This document shows positions 16,751-24,510 of a stretch of 64,000 nt of DNA, in pieces. This DNA comes from Candidimonas nitroreducens (GTDB lineage: Bacteria; Pseudomonadota; Gammaproteobacteria; Burkholderiales; Burkholderiaceae_B), in assembly GCF_002209565.1 (NCBI RefSeq), contig NZ_NJIH01000004.1, positions 62,001-126,000 of the forward strand, written 5' to 3'. Below the pieces are notes generated by a model. It did not search any database and had not been told where the DNA came from. It saw only the letters and a list, made by a program, of their open reading frames with translations. Made by a program: the position numbers and the translations under genes. Position 1 is the first letter of the stretch. Each line of letters begins with the position of its first letter.

Positions 16751-17671
16751 ATGTCGATGTCCGATCGCGACGGTTTCATCTGGTATGACGGCAAGCTGGT
16801 GCCATGGCGCGACGCCACCACCCACGTCCTGACTCATTCGCTGCACTATGGTCTGGCCGTCTTCGAAGGCGTACGCGCCTACAACACCGACATCGGCACC
16901 GCCATCTTCAAGCTGAAAGAGCACACCAACCGCTTGTTCAATTCGGCGCACATCTACCAGATGGCGATACCCTACGACCGCGACGCCATCAACGCGGCGC
17001 AATGCGAAGTGGTACGCGCCAACCAGCTCGAATCCTGCTACATACGCCCGCTGGTGTTCTACGGTTCGGAAAAAATGGGTGTCTCGCCCAAAGGCGCGCA
17101 GGTGCACGTGGCCATCGCCGCCTGGTCCTGGGGCGCCTATCTGGGCGACGAGGCGCTCAAGCAGGGCATCCGCGTCAAGGTCTCGTCGTATGCGCGCCAG
17201 CACGTCAATGTCACGATGCCGCGCGCCAAGGTGGCCAGCACCTACGCCAACTCCATCATCGCCAATGCCGAGGCGCTGGATCACGGCTACGACGAGGCCA
17301 TCCTGCTCGACACCGAAGGCTTCGTGGCCGAAGGCTCGGGCGAGAACATCTTCATCGTCAAGGACGGCGTGCTGTGCGAGCCGGAAATCGCCTCGGCGCT
17401 TACCGGCATCACCCGCGCCACCATCCACACGCTGGCCGCCGACCTGGGCATCCCCCTGGTCACCAAGCGCCTCACACGAGACGACCTGTACATTGCCGAC
17501 GAGGCCTTCTTCAGCGGCACCGCCGCCGAAGTCACGCCCATCCGCGAGGTCGACCGGCGCGTCATCGGCCAGGGCAGCCGCGGCCCCATCACGGCCAAGC
17601 TCCAGCAAGCGTTCTTCGACGCGGCCAATGGCCGCAACCCGAAGTACCATCACTGGCTCACCAAGGTATGA
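16751..17671 (+). CDS. ilvE: Branched-chain amino acid aminotransferase
   Basis: A 306-residue class IV PLP aminotransferase interconverting Leu/Ile/Val and their 2-oxo acids with glutamate. Seen are DGFIWYDGKLVPW at the start, HYGLAVFEGVRAY, the PLP lysine in MPRAKVASTYANS, ILLDTEGFVAEGSGENIF and GTAAEVTPIREVD. A GGAG site precedes the ATG at 16751, which follows directly on the leader repeat. A small zinc-finger gene and an NTF2-like gene follow closely on the same strand, probably co-transcribed. Divergence from azlCD links synthesis and export of branched-chain amino acids. Confidence 0.96.
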   Translation: MSMSDRDGFIWYDGKLVPWRDATTHVLTHSLHYGLAVFEGVRAYNTDIGTAIFKLKEHTNRLFNSAHIYQMAIPYDRDAINAAQCEVVRANQLESCYIRPLVFYGSEKMGVSPKGAQVHVAIAAWSWGAYLGDEALKQGIRVKVSSYARQHVNVTMPRAKVASTYANSIIANAEALDHGYDEAILLDTEGFVAEGSGENIFIVKDGVLCEPEIASALTGITRATIHTLAADLGIPLVTKRLTRDDLYIADEAFFSGTAAEVTPIREVDRRVIGQGSRGPITAKLQQAFFDAANGRNPKYHHWLTKV

Positions 17672-17724
17672 AGGCGCACTCACGCCCGCAATCGACCCCA
17701 CACCCGCTACATCCAGGACACCCC

Positions 17725-17937
17725 ATGACCAGCGCAGACCAGCCCTCGCATCCCGAGCAGCCCACCATCTACGTCGAAGCCAAGGATCTGCCGGTCTACT
17801 GTCCGGGGCCCAAGGCTCCGCTGTGGAGCATGCATCCGCGGGTGTACATCGAAGTCGTGAAGACCGGCCGCGCCCTGTGCCCGTATTGCGGGGCAGCCTA
17901 CCAGCTCAAGGAAGGCGAGCACGTGCACGGCCACTGA
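17725..17937 (+). CDS. Small zinc-finger domain protein (zf-CHCC)
   Basis: A 70-residue protein of the zf-CHCC family related to the NDUFS6 accessory subunit of complex I. The likely zinc ligands are Cys in PVYCPGP, His in SMHPRVYIE and the pair in LCPYCGAAY. It is commonly found beside ilvE in betaproteobacteria. It begins 53 bases after ilvE. Function is not established in bacteria. Confidence 0.88.
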   Translation: MTSADQPSHPEQPTIYVEAKDLPVYCPGPKAPLWSMHPRVYIEVVKTGRALCPYCGAAYQLKEGEHVHGH

Positions 17938-17963
17938 GCCGCGCACACCGCCCGCCGACAACC

Positions 17964-18386
17964 ATGTTCGCCACCGCCCACGAAGCTGAAAGCACCTTCT
18001 ACGAGGCCTTGCGCCGCGCCGACGCGGGCCTGCTGATGCAGGTCTGGGCCGACGACGAGGAAATCGTCTGCGTGCACCCCGGCGGGCTGCGCCTGATCGG
18101 GCACGACGCGGTGCAGGAATCCTGGCAGCAGATTCTTGCCAAGGGCCCGCTGGACATCCGGCCAGCGCGCCCGCTGGTGCTCAGCAGCCTGATGAGCTCC
18201 ACCCATACGCTGATAGAGCAGTTGACGTTCTCGACGCCCGAAGGCCGCCAGACCGCGCACTGCTATTGCACCAATGTCTATCAGAAGGGCGCCACGGGCT
18301 GGCGCATGGTGCTGCACCACGCATCCAATGCACCCAGCAGTGCCGGCCTGCTCGATCTGCAGGACGTTCCGGGCACCTTGCACTAG
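17964..18386 (+). CDS. NTF2-like / SnoaL-like domain protein
   Basis: A 140-residue protein with the cone-shaped NTF2-like fold pattern: an opening helix HEAESTFYEALRRADAGLLM, then VWADDEEIVCVHPGGLRLIG, and paired strands ending in GWRMVLHHAS. Families with this fold include isomerases and binding proteins; no catalytic residues can be assigned. It starts 26 bases after the zinc-finger gene and looks like the third gene of the ilvE transcript. Confidence 0.8.
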   Translation: MFATAHEAESTFYEALRRADAGLLMQVWADDEEIVCVHPGGLRLIGHDAVQESWQQILAKGPLDIRPARPLVLSSLMSSTHTLIEQLTFSTPEGRQTAHCYCTNVYQKGATGWRMVLHHASNAPSSAGLLDLQDVPGTLH

Positions 18387-18530
18387 TGGCCTGCCACGAC
18401 GCAGCCGGCCCACGCGGCCGCGCGTGCCGCCGCGAGGCGGCAGCGGCGCGAGCGACGCGGGCTCGTGTCATGGCAGGCAGGCTCCACCCACCCTTACCAT
18501 TCCATACAGCAGGCACGTGACAGTAGCTTC

Positions 18531-19622
18531 GTGACAGCACAGATAGACTCCTCGCCCTGCCCGGTTCCGCTCTGGCTTCCAGGCCGGCACCTGCAGACCA
18601 TCTATAGCGCGCTCGGCGCCCGCTATCATCGCATCGCCTTCGTCCGCGAGCGTGTCGACACGCCCGACGGCGACTTCATCGATTTCGACTGGGTAGGGCC
18701 GGGCCTGTTTTCGGATCAGTCCGCCGACGGCAAGCCGGTCGAGGCGGATCCGGCGCTGGCCGGCACGGCGGCGCGCCGCTGGGTTGGCCCATCCGATTGG
18801 GCCAGCCTGCCGACCACGCCCGAGACGCCCGCGCTGGTGCTGTTCCATGGGCTGGAGGGCAGCAGCCGCAGCCGCTATGCGCAAGCCATCGCCCAGCACT
18901 TCAGGGCGCGCGGCTGGATCGTCGCAGTGGCGCACTTTCGCGGCTGCTCGGGCTTCGCCAACCGCATGGCGCGCGCCTATTTTTCGGGCGACTCGGTGGA
19001 TCTGGGTTTCATGCTGGACACCGTGCGCGCCCGCGTGCCGCACGCCGCCTGGCACGCGGTGGGGGTGTCCCTGGGCGGCAACGCCATGCTCAGGTGCCTG
19101 GGCGAACAGCCCGAAGCCAGGCGCTGGCTGAACGCCGCGGCCGCGGTCTCGGTGCCGCTCGACCTGGTGGCCAGCGGCAACTCGCTGACCGACACCTTTG
19201 CGGGGCGGCACCTGTATACGCCGCATTTTCTGAAAACCATGAAAGAAAAGGTGCTGGAGAAAGCCAAGCGCTTCCCCGGCACCATAGACGTCTTCCGCCT
19301 GGGGCAGGCGCGTACCCTGCGCGATTTCGACGACTTGTACACCGCACCTATGCACGGCTATCGCAACGCGCTGGACTACTGGACGCGGGCCTCGAGCAAA
19401 CCGCTGCTGGGCGCCATCGCCGTGCCGACGCTGGTGCTCAATGCGCGCAACGACCCTTTCGTACCCGGGCCCTCGCTGCCCGGGTCGGCCGATTGCTCCG
19501 ACTACGTCGTGCTGCACCAGCCCGCCGAAGGCGGCCACGTGGGCTTCGTTACGGGGGCGTTTCCGGGTACGAGCGGCTGGCTGCCGGCGCGCATCGCCCG
19601 CTACTTCGAAACCGGCCATTGA
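18531..19622 (+). CDS. Alpha/beta-hydrolase fold protein, YheT-like
   Basis: A 363-residue hydrolase of the YheT/embryogenesis-associated EMB8 group. The nucleophile is in GVSLGGNAML, the acid in NARNDPFVPG and the histidine in GGHVGF, giving a complete triad. The N-terminal WLPGRHLQTIY and VDTPDGDFIDFDW are family hallmarks. Start is unclear: GTG at 18531 (encoding MTAQIDSS) is preferred over a GTG at 18465, as the latter adds residues unlike the family, but no clear ribosome site is seen. The esterase substrate is unknown. Confidence 0.87.
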   Translation: MTAQIDSSPCPVPLWLPGRHLQTIYSALGARYHRIAFVRERVDTPDGDFIDFDWVGPGLFSDQSADGKPVEADPALAGTAARRWVGPSDWASLPTTPETPALVLFHGLEGSSRSRYAQAIAQHFRARGWIVAVAHFRGCSGFANRMARAYFSGDSVDLGFMLDTVRARVPHAAWHAVGVSLGGNAMLRCLGEQPEARRWLNAAAAVSVPLDLVASGNSLTDTFAGRHLYTPHFLKTMKEKVLEKAKRFPGTIDVFRLGQARTLRDFDDLYTAPMHGYRNALDYWTRASSKPLLGAIAVPTLVLNARNDPFVPGPSLPGSADCSDYVVLHQPAEGGHVGFVTGAFPGTSGWLPARIARYFETGH

Positions 19623-19969
19623 GGCCCGCGCGGCACAGCGCCGCCGGCCGATGCACCGATGCACCGATGCACCGATGTGCCGATGTGCCGATGTGCCGAT
19701 GTGCCGATGTGCCGATGTGCCGATGTGCCGATGTGCCGATGTGCCGATGTGCCGATGTGCCGATGTGCCGATGTGCAAACAGGCTACCGGGTCAGGCCCA
19801 AGTAATGGGGACATCTTTCGGGAACATCTTTCCGATCGCCAAGCCTACCGGAGCCTGCGCACCAGCCTGCCCGCCCCAGAACAATTTCGGCTCAAAAGTT
19901 TACGGATTTTCCGCGCTACTTGTCCGAAGCCATGCCTCGAAGGGCGTATAGGCCCGAAGCAAAAATGCC
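19623..19969. other. 347-base convergent intergenic region with octanucleotide repeat
   Basis: This space separates the 3' ends of the YheT-like hydrolase and the M48 protease. Its left half is the 16-copy repeat at 19648-19775. The rest shows no gene or clear terminator. Confidence 0.6.
19648..19775 (+). repeat. Octanucleotide tandem repeat, 16 exact units
   Basis: Three units of CCGATGCA (19648-19671) are followed by thirteen units of CCGATGTG (19672-19775), 128 bases with no interruptions. The array is outside recognised genes, about 25 bases after a stop codon. Uniform units and a two-base variant block imply recent slippage expansion, so copy number probably varies between strains. Confidence 0.97.
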
Positions 19970-21472
19970 CTAGTTCGATTTCTTGAAACGTTCCAGCAGG
20001 TGCCGCTCGGTATCGAGGCGCTGGCGCAGGTCGCGGATCTGCGCGTCCAGCTCGGACTGGACGTAGAAGTCGGTGGTCAGGTCGCGCGCCTGGCGCAACT
20101 GCTCGACTGCGGTGGACAAGGAACCGGTGAGTTCGTAGTACTTGGCCATGGAGCGCCGCGCCTGCACCTTCTGCCCCAGGCGCTCCTGGCTTTGCGCCCG
20201 CAAGCGGTACAAGGGGGCGAACTTGGGCCACTGCCGGATGCAAGGCTCGACGAACTTGATTGCCTCGTCGTCGCGGCGCGCCTGGCGCAGCACGTCGACC
20301 AGCGCCACCGCCACGCCCTGGCTGTGGGGCCAGCGCTGCCAGCCCGCGCGGGCTACGCGCAGCGCCTCGTCGGCCTGGCCCTGGCTGTTGGCCAGCCGGG
20401 CGGCCAGTACCGCGGTCTCGGGTACGACCGAGGGATCTTGGGCCGACTTGCCCAGGGCCTCCGCAGCCTGGGCATAGCTGCCGGCTTCCCAATAGCCGTA
20501 GGCGATGCCGTACCAGGCGGCCGAGCGCTGCACGGCGCTGCCCTGGGTCGTTTCCTGGCGCAGCTGCAGCAAGGCGTCGTCGCGCTCTTGGCGGCTGACC
20601 GCCTGCAGCACGCGCAGCTTGGCGCGCAAATACCAGAACTGCGGATCGTCGTGGTGGTGTACGGGCGGCAGCTCGGACACCCGATTCTGGATGTCGGACA
20701 TGCGCTGTATCGACAGCGGGTGGGTACTGGTATAGGCGCCGCCGCCCTTGCCTTCGTTCAGGCTCGATGCATGCATCAGCATGGAAAACATCTGCACCAT
20801 GCCGCGCGGATCGTAGCCGGCCTTGCGCAGCATCTCGAAGCCGGCGCGGTCGGCCTCTTGTTCGGCCTGGCGCGAAAAACCCAGCTGGCGATCGATGGCC
20901 GCGGCCTGGCCGAAAGCGGCCACACCCACGGCCAGATCGCCGCTGCCGGCAAGCCCGGCGAGCAGCGCGCCCACCAGCGAGGCGATGATGACCCCGGTAT
21001 TCTGCGACTGCTGGGTCATGCCGCGGGCGATATGGCGCTGCACTACGTGACCGATTTCATGGGCCAGCACGGACGCGAGTTCGGACTCGTTGCCGGCCGA
21101 CACCAGCAGGCCGCTGTTCACGCCGATGTAGCCGCCCGGCAGCGTAAAGGCATTGATCTGCGGGTCGCGCACGCCGAACACGGTGATGTGGTGGGTGCCG
21201 CCGCCCGGCGCCCCGGCCACCAGCTTGCGGCCCATCGCCGTAAGGTACTGGTCGAGATCGGGGTCGGAAATATAGGTGGGGTCGCGCCGCCCTTGTTCCA
21301 TGATGGCGTCGCCCAGCATCTGCTCGAGCGCCGGCGGCAGCTCGGCATCGGCGGCACTGCCCATGCTGGGCAGGCCCATGGGCTGGGCCAGCGCACGCAG
21401 CGGCAACACCAGGGCCAGCGCCGCGCACACCGCGCCGCGACGCAAGCGGGCACGGGCGAACCGCTCAGGCAT
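19970..21472 (-). CDS. M48-family metalloprotease with TPR region (BepA-like)
   Basis: A 500-residue exported zinc protease resembling BepA/YfgC, which acts in the periplasm on outer-membrane protein assembly. It has a signal peptide ending LRALAQ, the zinc motif HEIGH at 138-142, a third ligand in QAEQEADRAG near 204, and NAFTLPGGYIGVNSGL before the active site. The C-terminal ~220 residues are helical TPR-like repeats (WYGIAYGYWEAGSYAQAAEAL and similar), then a short coiled stretch. It overlaps the ctaG stop by 8 bases, suggesting translational coupling. Confidence 0.92.
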   Translation of the reverse strand: MPERFARARLRRGAVCAALALVLPLRALAQPMGLPSMGSAADAELPPALEQMLGDAIMEQGRRDPTYISDPDLDQYLTAMGRKLVAGAPGGGTHHITVFGVRDPQINAFTLPGGYIGVNSGLLVSAGNESELASVLAHEIGHVVQRHIARGMTQQSQNTGVIIASLVGALLAGLAGSGDLAVGVAAFGQAAAIDRQLGFSRQAEQEADRAGFEMLRKAGYDPRGMVQMFSMLMHASSLNEGKGGGAYTSTHPLSIQRMSDIQNRVSELPPVHHHDDPQFWYLRAKLRVLQAVSRQERDDALLQLRQETTQGSAVQRSAAWYGIAYGYWEAGSYAQAAEALGKSAQDPSVVPETAVLAARLANSQGQADEALRVARAGWQRWPHSQGVAVALVDVLRQARRDDEAIKFVEPCIRQWPKFAPLYRLRAQSQERLGQKVQARRSMAKYYELTGSLSTAVEQLRQARDLTTDFYVQSELDAQIRDLRQRLDTERHLLERFKKSN

Positions 21473-22322
21473 GCGCGGTGGCCGGCGCCGCCGCGCGCCG
21501 GCGCTCTCGCCGGCTGCGCAGCCGCCCCTTGCTGGACAGCCGCATGAGATGCGACAGGGCGAACATCAGGCCGCAGATTTCGATCAGGCCCGCGGGTATC
21601 CACATGGTCAGGCCGCCCAGGCTCTGATCCATGACGGCCGACATGGGGATGGCGCGCCCGCACAGGGCGAATACGGGATAGATGTCGTGCTGGGTGAAGG
21701 TGATGATCGCCCCCACCAGCATCTGCGGCGCCATGGTGATGATGGGCGAAATGATGCGGCTGCCGGGGGACATTACCGCCGGCGGGCTGGGCCGGCGGTC
21801 GAGGATCAGGTTCCAGTACAGGAAGCCGCTGGCCACCACGGACCAGTTCATGAGGCGGTACAGGCGCCAGTCGAGCATGGAATAGAACTGGATGCTGGGC
21901 ACCAGCCATATCACGACCAGGAACACGAACATGAAAGGCACCAGGAACTTGTTGGTGAGCAGCCCTTCCAGGACGCGGCCGCCGAGGCTGCGGCGGAATT
22001 CCAGCAGCAGGCGGCGCCAGCGCGCGGGCAGCCCGGCGCGCATGACCTGGCCGGGATACGAGCCCATGACCAGCAGCGGCCCCAGGTGATGCAGCACCAG
22101 GTGCTGCAGGCGGTGCGCGAAGAACAGGCGTTCGGCGTAGTAGTCGACCCGGGTATGCAGCGACAGGTAGAGCAGCACCAGGCCCGTCCAGAACAGGGCC
22201 TGGCGCAGGCGCGTGACGCGATGCACCCGTACGCCGCGCACATACAGGCCGCCGCCCACGATGAACAGCAGCACCAGGGTGGGAGAAAATTCCCAGGGAA
22301 TGAGCCAGTCCAGCCAGTCCAT
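21465..22322 (-). CDS. ctaG: Cytochrome c oxidase assembly factor CtaG (caa3-type family)
   Basis: A 285-residue polytopic membrane protein of the CtaG_caa3 family, thought to help assemble copper-containing haem-copper oxidases. About seven hydrophobic segments are visible, along with RLFFAHRLQHLVLHHLGPLLV, NWSVVASGFLYWNLILDRRP and IITFTQHDIYP, whose histidines are candidate metal ligands. The ATG at 22322 has GGACAAGAA before it; the open frame continues upstream but is not family-like. It overlaps the M48 gene start by 8 bases. Confidence 0.88.
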   Translation of the reverse strand: MDWLDWLIPWEFSPTLVLLFIVGGGLYVRGVRVHRVTRLRQALFWTGLVLLYLSLHTRVDYYAERLFFAHRLQHLVLHHLGPLLVMGSYPGQVMRAGLPARWRRLLLEFRRSLGGRVLEGLLTNKFLVPFMFVFLVVIWLVPSIQFYSMLDWRLYRLMNWSVVASGFLYWNLILDRRPSPPAVMSPGSRIISPIITMAPQMLVGAIITFTQHDIYPVFALCGRAIPMSAVMDQSLGGLTMWIPAGLIEICGLMFALSHLMRLSSKGRLRSRRERRRAAAPATAHA

Positions 22323-22411
22323 TTCTTGTCCGTTGAAAGCTCGATTGTAAGCCATGGCGCCGCGGCGCGAGACCGCCCGGCGCGGCTCCACGCGCCCAAG
22401 GTCGCCGCGAT

Positions 22412-23449
22412 CTACGCGTCCAGGTACGCCACGATATAGGCCGCGAAAACCAGGTACAGCAGGCCCACGGCGGCCAGGGATCCGGCGCGCATGCCGCCGC
22501 GCCGGAAGCGCGACCACAGAAACGCGATGGACGCCATGGTCAGGCCAGCCGCCACCAGCAGCGGTGCGTCCAGGTGCCAGGGGGTCATGAAGATCGCCAG
22601 CGCGCTGGGTATGGTGGCCTGTATCATCATGGCGCCCGAAATATTGGCCAGGGCCAGACGCTCCCTGCCCTGCCGCACCCAGATCAGGGCATTCATGACC
22701 TCGGGCAGCTCGGTGGCCACCGGTGACAGCAGCAGCGCGGCCATGCGCGCGGGCATGCCCGCCCATACTCCTATGGCGTAGATCTGGCCGACGAACACGT
22801 GCGAGGCCCACGCAATCACCAGCAGCGCCAGCACGGTCTGCAGCAGGGCCCAGGCCAGCGAGGGCTGCGGATCGCGCGGGCGCAAGCGCAGGGGCTCCAG
22901 CCCGCCGGCATCGAGCGTCTCGTCCTCGGCCTTCAATTCATGCCAGACGTAGATGCCGTAAGCCGCCAGGAACAACAGCCCGAGCCAGGGCTTCCAGGCG
23001 AATACCAGCAGGCCGAGTCCCACTTTGGCCACGAAAATAACCATGAACCAGGCCTGATCCGAAGCCAGCCGGGGCTGATCCGCCACCAGGCTACAGGGCT
23101 CGGCCCGCCGCCGGCGCGCGCGATACAGCACCGCCAGCCCTACCACCGCATAGGCTACCGTGGCCAGCACCAGCGGGCCGCCCAGCGCCGCGCCTACGCC
23201 CACGTCCTTGCGCTCGGGCGAACCGCCGAACATCACGGCCATGAATGTGACGGCGCTCTCGGGCAGCGCAGTGCCGAAGGCCGCCAGCACGGTACCCACG
23301 GCGGTAGTGCCCAGGTTCAGCCGGCACCCCGTCCATTCAATGCCATTGACGAAGAACTCACAGGCGAAATAAATGGCCGCGGCGGAAAGGAAAAACAGCA
23401 GGAAGGTGAGCAGCATGGCGTCCACAGCCGGGCGAAATACGAGAACCAT
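22412..23449 (-). CDS. CaCA-family cation exchanger under a manganese-type riboswitch
   Basis: A 345-residue sodium/calcium exchanger-like membrane protein. Both alpha-repeats are visible: LAAFGTALPESAVTFM near residue 57 and LLSPVATELPEVMNALIW near 243, each with the ion-binding acidic residue; about ten transmembrane segments surround a short loop near residue 180. A second ATG at 23416 would remove 11 residues. The leader on the minus strand carries the conserved blocks of the yybP-ykoY Mn2+ riboswitch, so I infer that the physiological substrate includes Mn2+ (efflux) rather than only Ca2+. It precedes ctaG by 89 bases. Confidence 0.88.
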   Translation of the reverse strand: MVLVFRPAVDAMLLTFLLFFLSAAAIYFACEFFVNGIEWTGCRLNLGTTAVGTVLAAFGTALPESAVTFMAVMFGGSPERKDVGVGAALGGPLVLATVAYAVVGLAVLYRARRRRAEPCSLVADQPRLASDQAWFMVIFVAKVGLGLLVFAWKPWLGLLFLAAYGIYVWHELKAEDETLDAGGLEPLRLRPRDPQPSLAWALLQTVLALLVIAWASHVFVGQIYAIGVWAGMPARMAALLLSPVATELPEVMNALIWVRQGRERLALANISGAMMIQATIPSALAIFMTPWHLDAPLLVAAGLTMASIAFLWSRFRRGGMRAGSLAAVGLLYLVFAAYIVAYLDA

Positions 23450-23489
23450 GGCGCAAACGCATCTCGCCCGGCTCGGGACGATGCTTTGC
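23450..23489 (-). promoter_or_regulatory. Hairpin between riboswitch and start codon (expression platform)
   Basis: On the minus strand GCAAAGCATC and GATGCGTTTGC flank a GC-rich loop and end three bases before the ATG at 23449. Its location suggests it hides or frees the ribosome site in response to Mn2+. Confidence 0.55.
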
Positions 23490-23622
23490 GGCCAAAGGTC
23501 TCGCCGGCTGCCAGCCCTCGGGGCATGCCCGGGCCGCCAGTACCTGCGCCATGGCTGTGTGAGGCCAAGTGTGTTGACGCAAGCTTTCCGAGCCGGGCTC
23601 GGAAATGGCTACTCCCCTATGA
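23490..23622 (-). ncRNA. yybP-ykoY (Mn2+) riboswitch leader of the cation exchanger
   Basis: Read on the minus strand the leader contains, in order, GGGGAGTAGC (23617-23608), a perfect 10-bp hairpin (23605-23585), CGTCAACA (23579-23572), a variable paired region, and GAGACCTTT (23502-23494). These are the invariant elements of the yybP-ykoY family, which binds Mn2+ and controls metal exporters. A further hairpin with GCATC...GATGC stem (about 23486-23456) lies just before the ATG at 23449 and is the likely expression platform acting on translation start. Identification rests on motif order and spacing seen by eye. Confidence 0.85.
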
Positions 23623-23766
23623 CGGAAGTGGGGGGATTCTAACAGACTTGACGGCGCGAGGCCGCGTACCGCAGCCGGCCGGCAAGCAACACGAAAGCGG
23701 CCTGAAAGCGATTCGAAAGCATCTGGGCCGCGCACGCGGACGTGGACGGCCCGCGGCCGCCGGGCC

Positions 23767-24231
23767 CTATAACTGCAGGCCGTCGAGCCAGCCCATTGCC
23801 GTATAGATATGCATCACCGCCAGCGCGATGCCGAACACCACTACGGTGCCCATCAGCACCAGGGTGACCATGGCGGCGATGATGGGGCCCCAGCGGGTGT
23901 GGGTGGCCACGCCCGAATCGGGGTTGTACAGCTGGTCGAATTTTTCGTCCGGCTTGACCGCGAATATCAGGGCCTCGATGTAGCCCTCGGTGATGGGCAG
24001 CAACAGCAGCAGGAAAGCCGGGTTGTCCCACCACACCGGGTACAGGTGGGCCAGGGCCAGCATCACGCAGGAATAGACCGTGAACACCCAAGCCCCGCGG
24101 CGCCCCAAGTACCACCAATGGGCGCCGAACATGCCCAGCAGGCTCGCCAGCCATGCGACGGTGGTCTTGCTGCGATGCGTCACGGGGGCGTGGGTAGCCA
24201 TGGCCGTGGCCGGGCTGGATTGCGGCTGCAT
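23767..24231 (-). CDS. TM2-domain-like membrane protein
   Basis: A 154-residue protein with a short polar N-terminus, a GXXGXHWWYLGRRGAW-like hairpin (LLGMFGAHWWYLGRRG) typical of TM2 proteins, and four hydrophobic segments overall. Function is unknown. The ATG at 24231 (MQPQSSPATA) is preferred, with GAGG about ten bases upstream, over an open extension of 14 codons. It is divergent from the FAD monooxygenase, with a structured 280-base region between. Confidence 0.78.
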   Translation of the reverse strand: MQPQSSPATAMATHAPVTHRSKTTVAWLASLLGMFGAHWWYLGRRGAWVFTVYSCVMLALAHLYPVWWDNPAFLLLLLPITEGYIEALIFAVKPDEKFDQLYNPDSGVATHTRWGPIIAAMVTLVLMGTVVVFGIALAVMHIYTAMGWLDGLQL

Positions 24232-24304
24232 GATCGGAAAACCTCTAGGGTCGTTGCGCGCAACGGGGCACACGAGTGCGTCCGGCGCTTAAAATGAACG
24301 CATA

Positions 24305-24438
24305 TCCGGCAAAAGGACTTGCCGGACAACCGGAATCACAATCCGGGACTCTGGTGTGTCGAGCCGGCGATTCGTCGAACCGAGCCCCGACTCGGGACAT
24401 CAGGCCCGGCCATTGTATTCCAGAGCCCGCTCTCCCGG
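24305..24438 (+). other. Structured intergenic region upstream of the FAD monooxygenase
   Basis: A perfect 8-bp hairpin (TCCGGCAA 24305-24312 with TTGCCGGA 24319-24326) is followed by a long-range stem: CCGGGACTCTGG (24343-24354) pairs with CCAGAG (24420-24425) and TCCCGG (24433-24438), enclosing smaller hairpins. A TAAAAT box is at 24290-24295. It could be a 5' leader or a small RNA; I recognise no known family. Confidence 0.4.
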
Positions 24439-24510
24439 AAGGCGGTGCGCCCCGAAAAGCGCCCGCATGGCGCCGGGGACGGGCCCAACCCTCATACCCT
24501 AAGGGAACGG

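Noticed and set aside
18468-19814. 448-codon open frame on the minus strand through the YheT-like gene and octanucleotide array
   Set aside because: It is antisense to a gene with a complete catalytic triad, and its repeat-derived peptide (HIGTSAHR units) arises because an 8-base unit read in triplets is open. No homology is apparent.
24360-24395. tRNA-like GGTTCGA and CCA-containing segment on the minus strand
   Set aside because: No cloverleaf can be drawn: acceptor, D-arm and anticodon arm are absent, so it is not a tRNA or tmRNA end.
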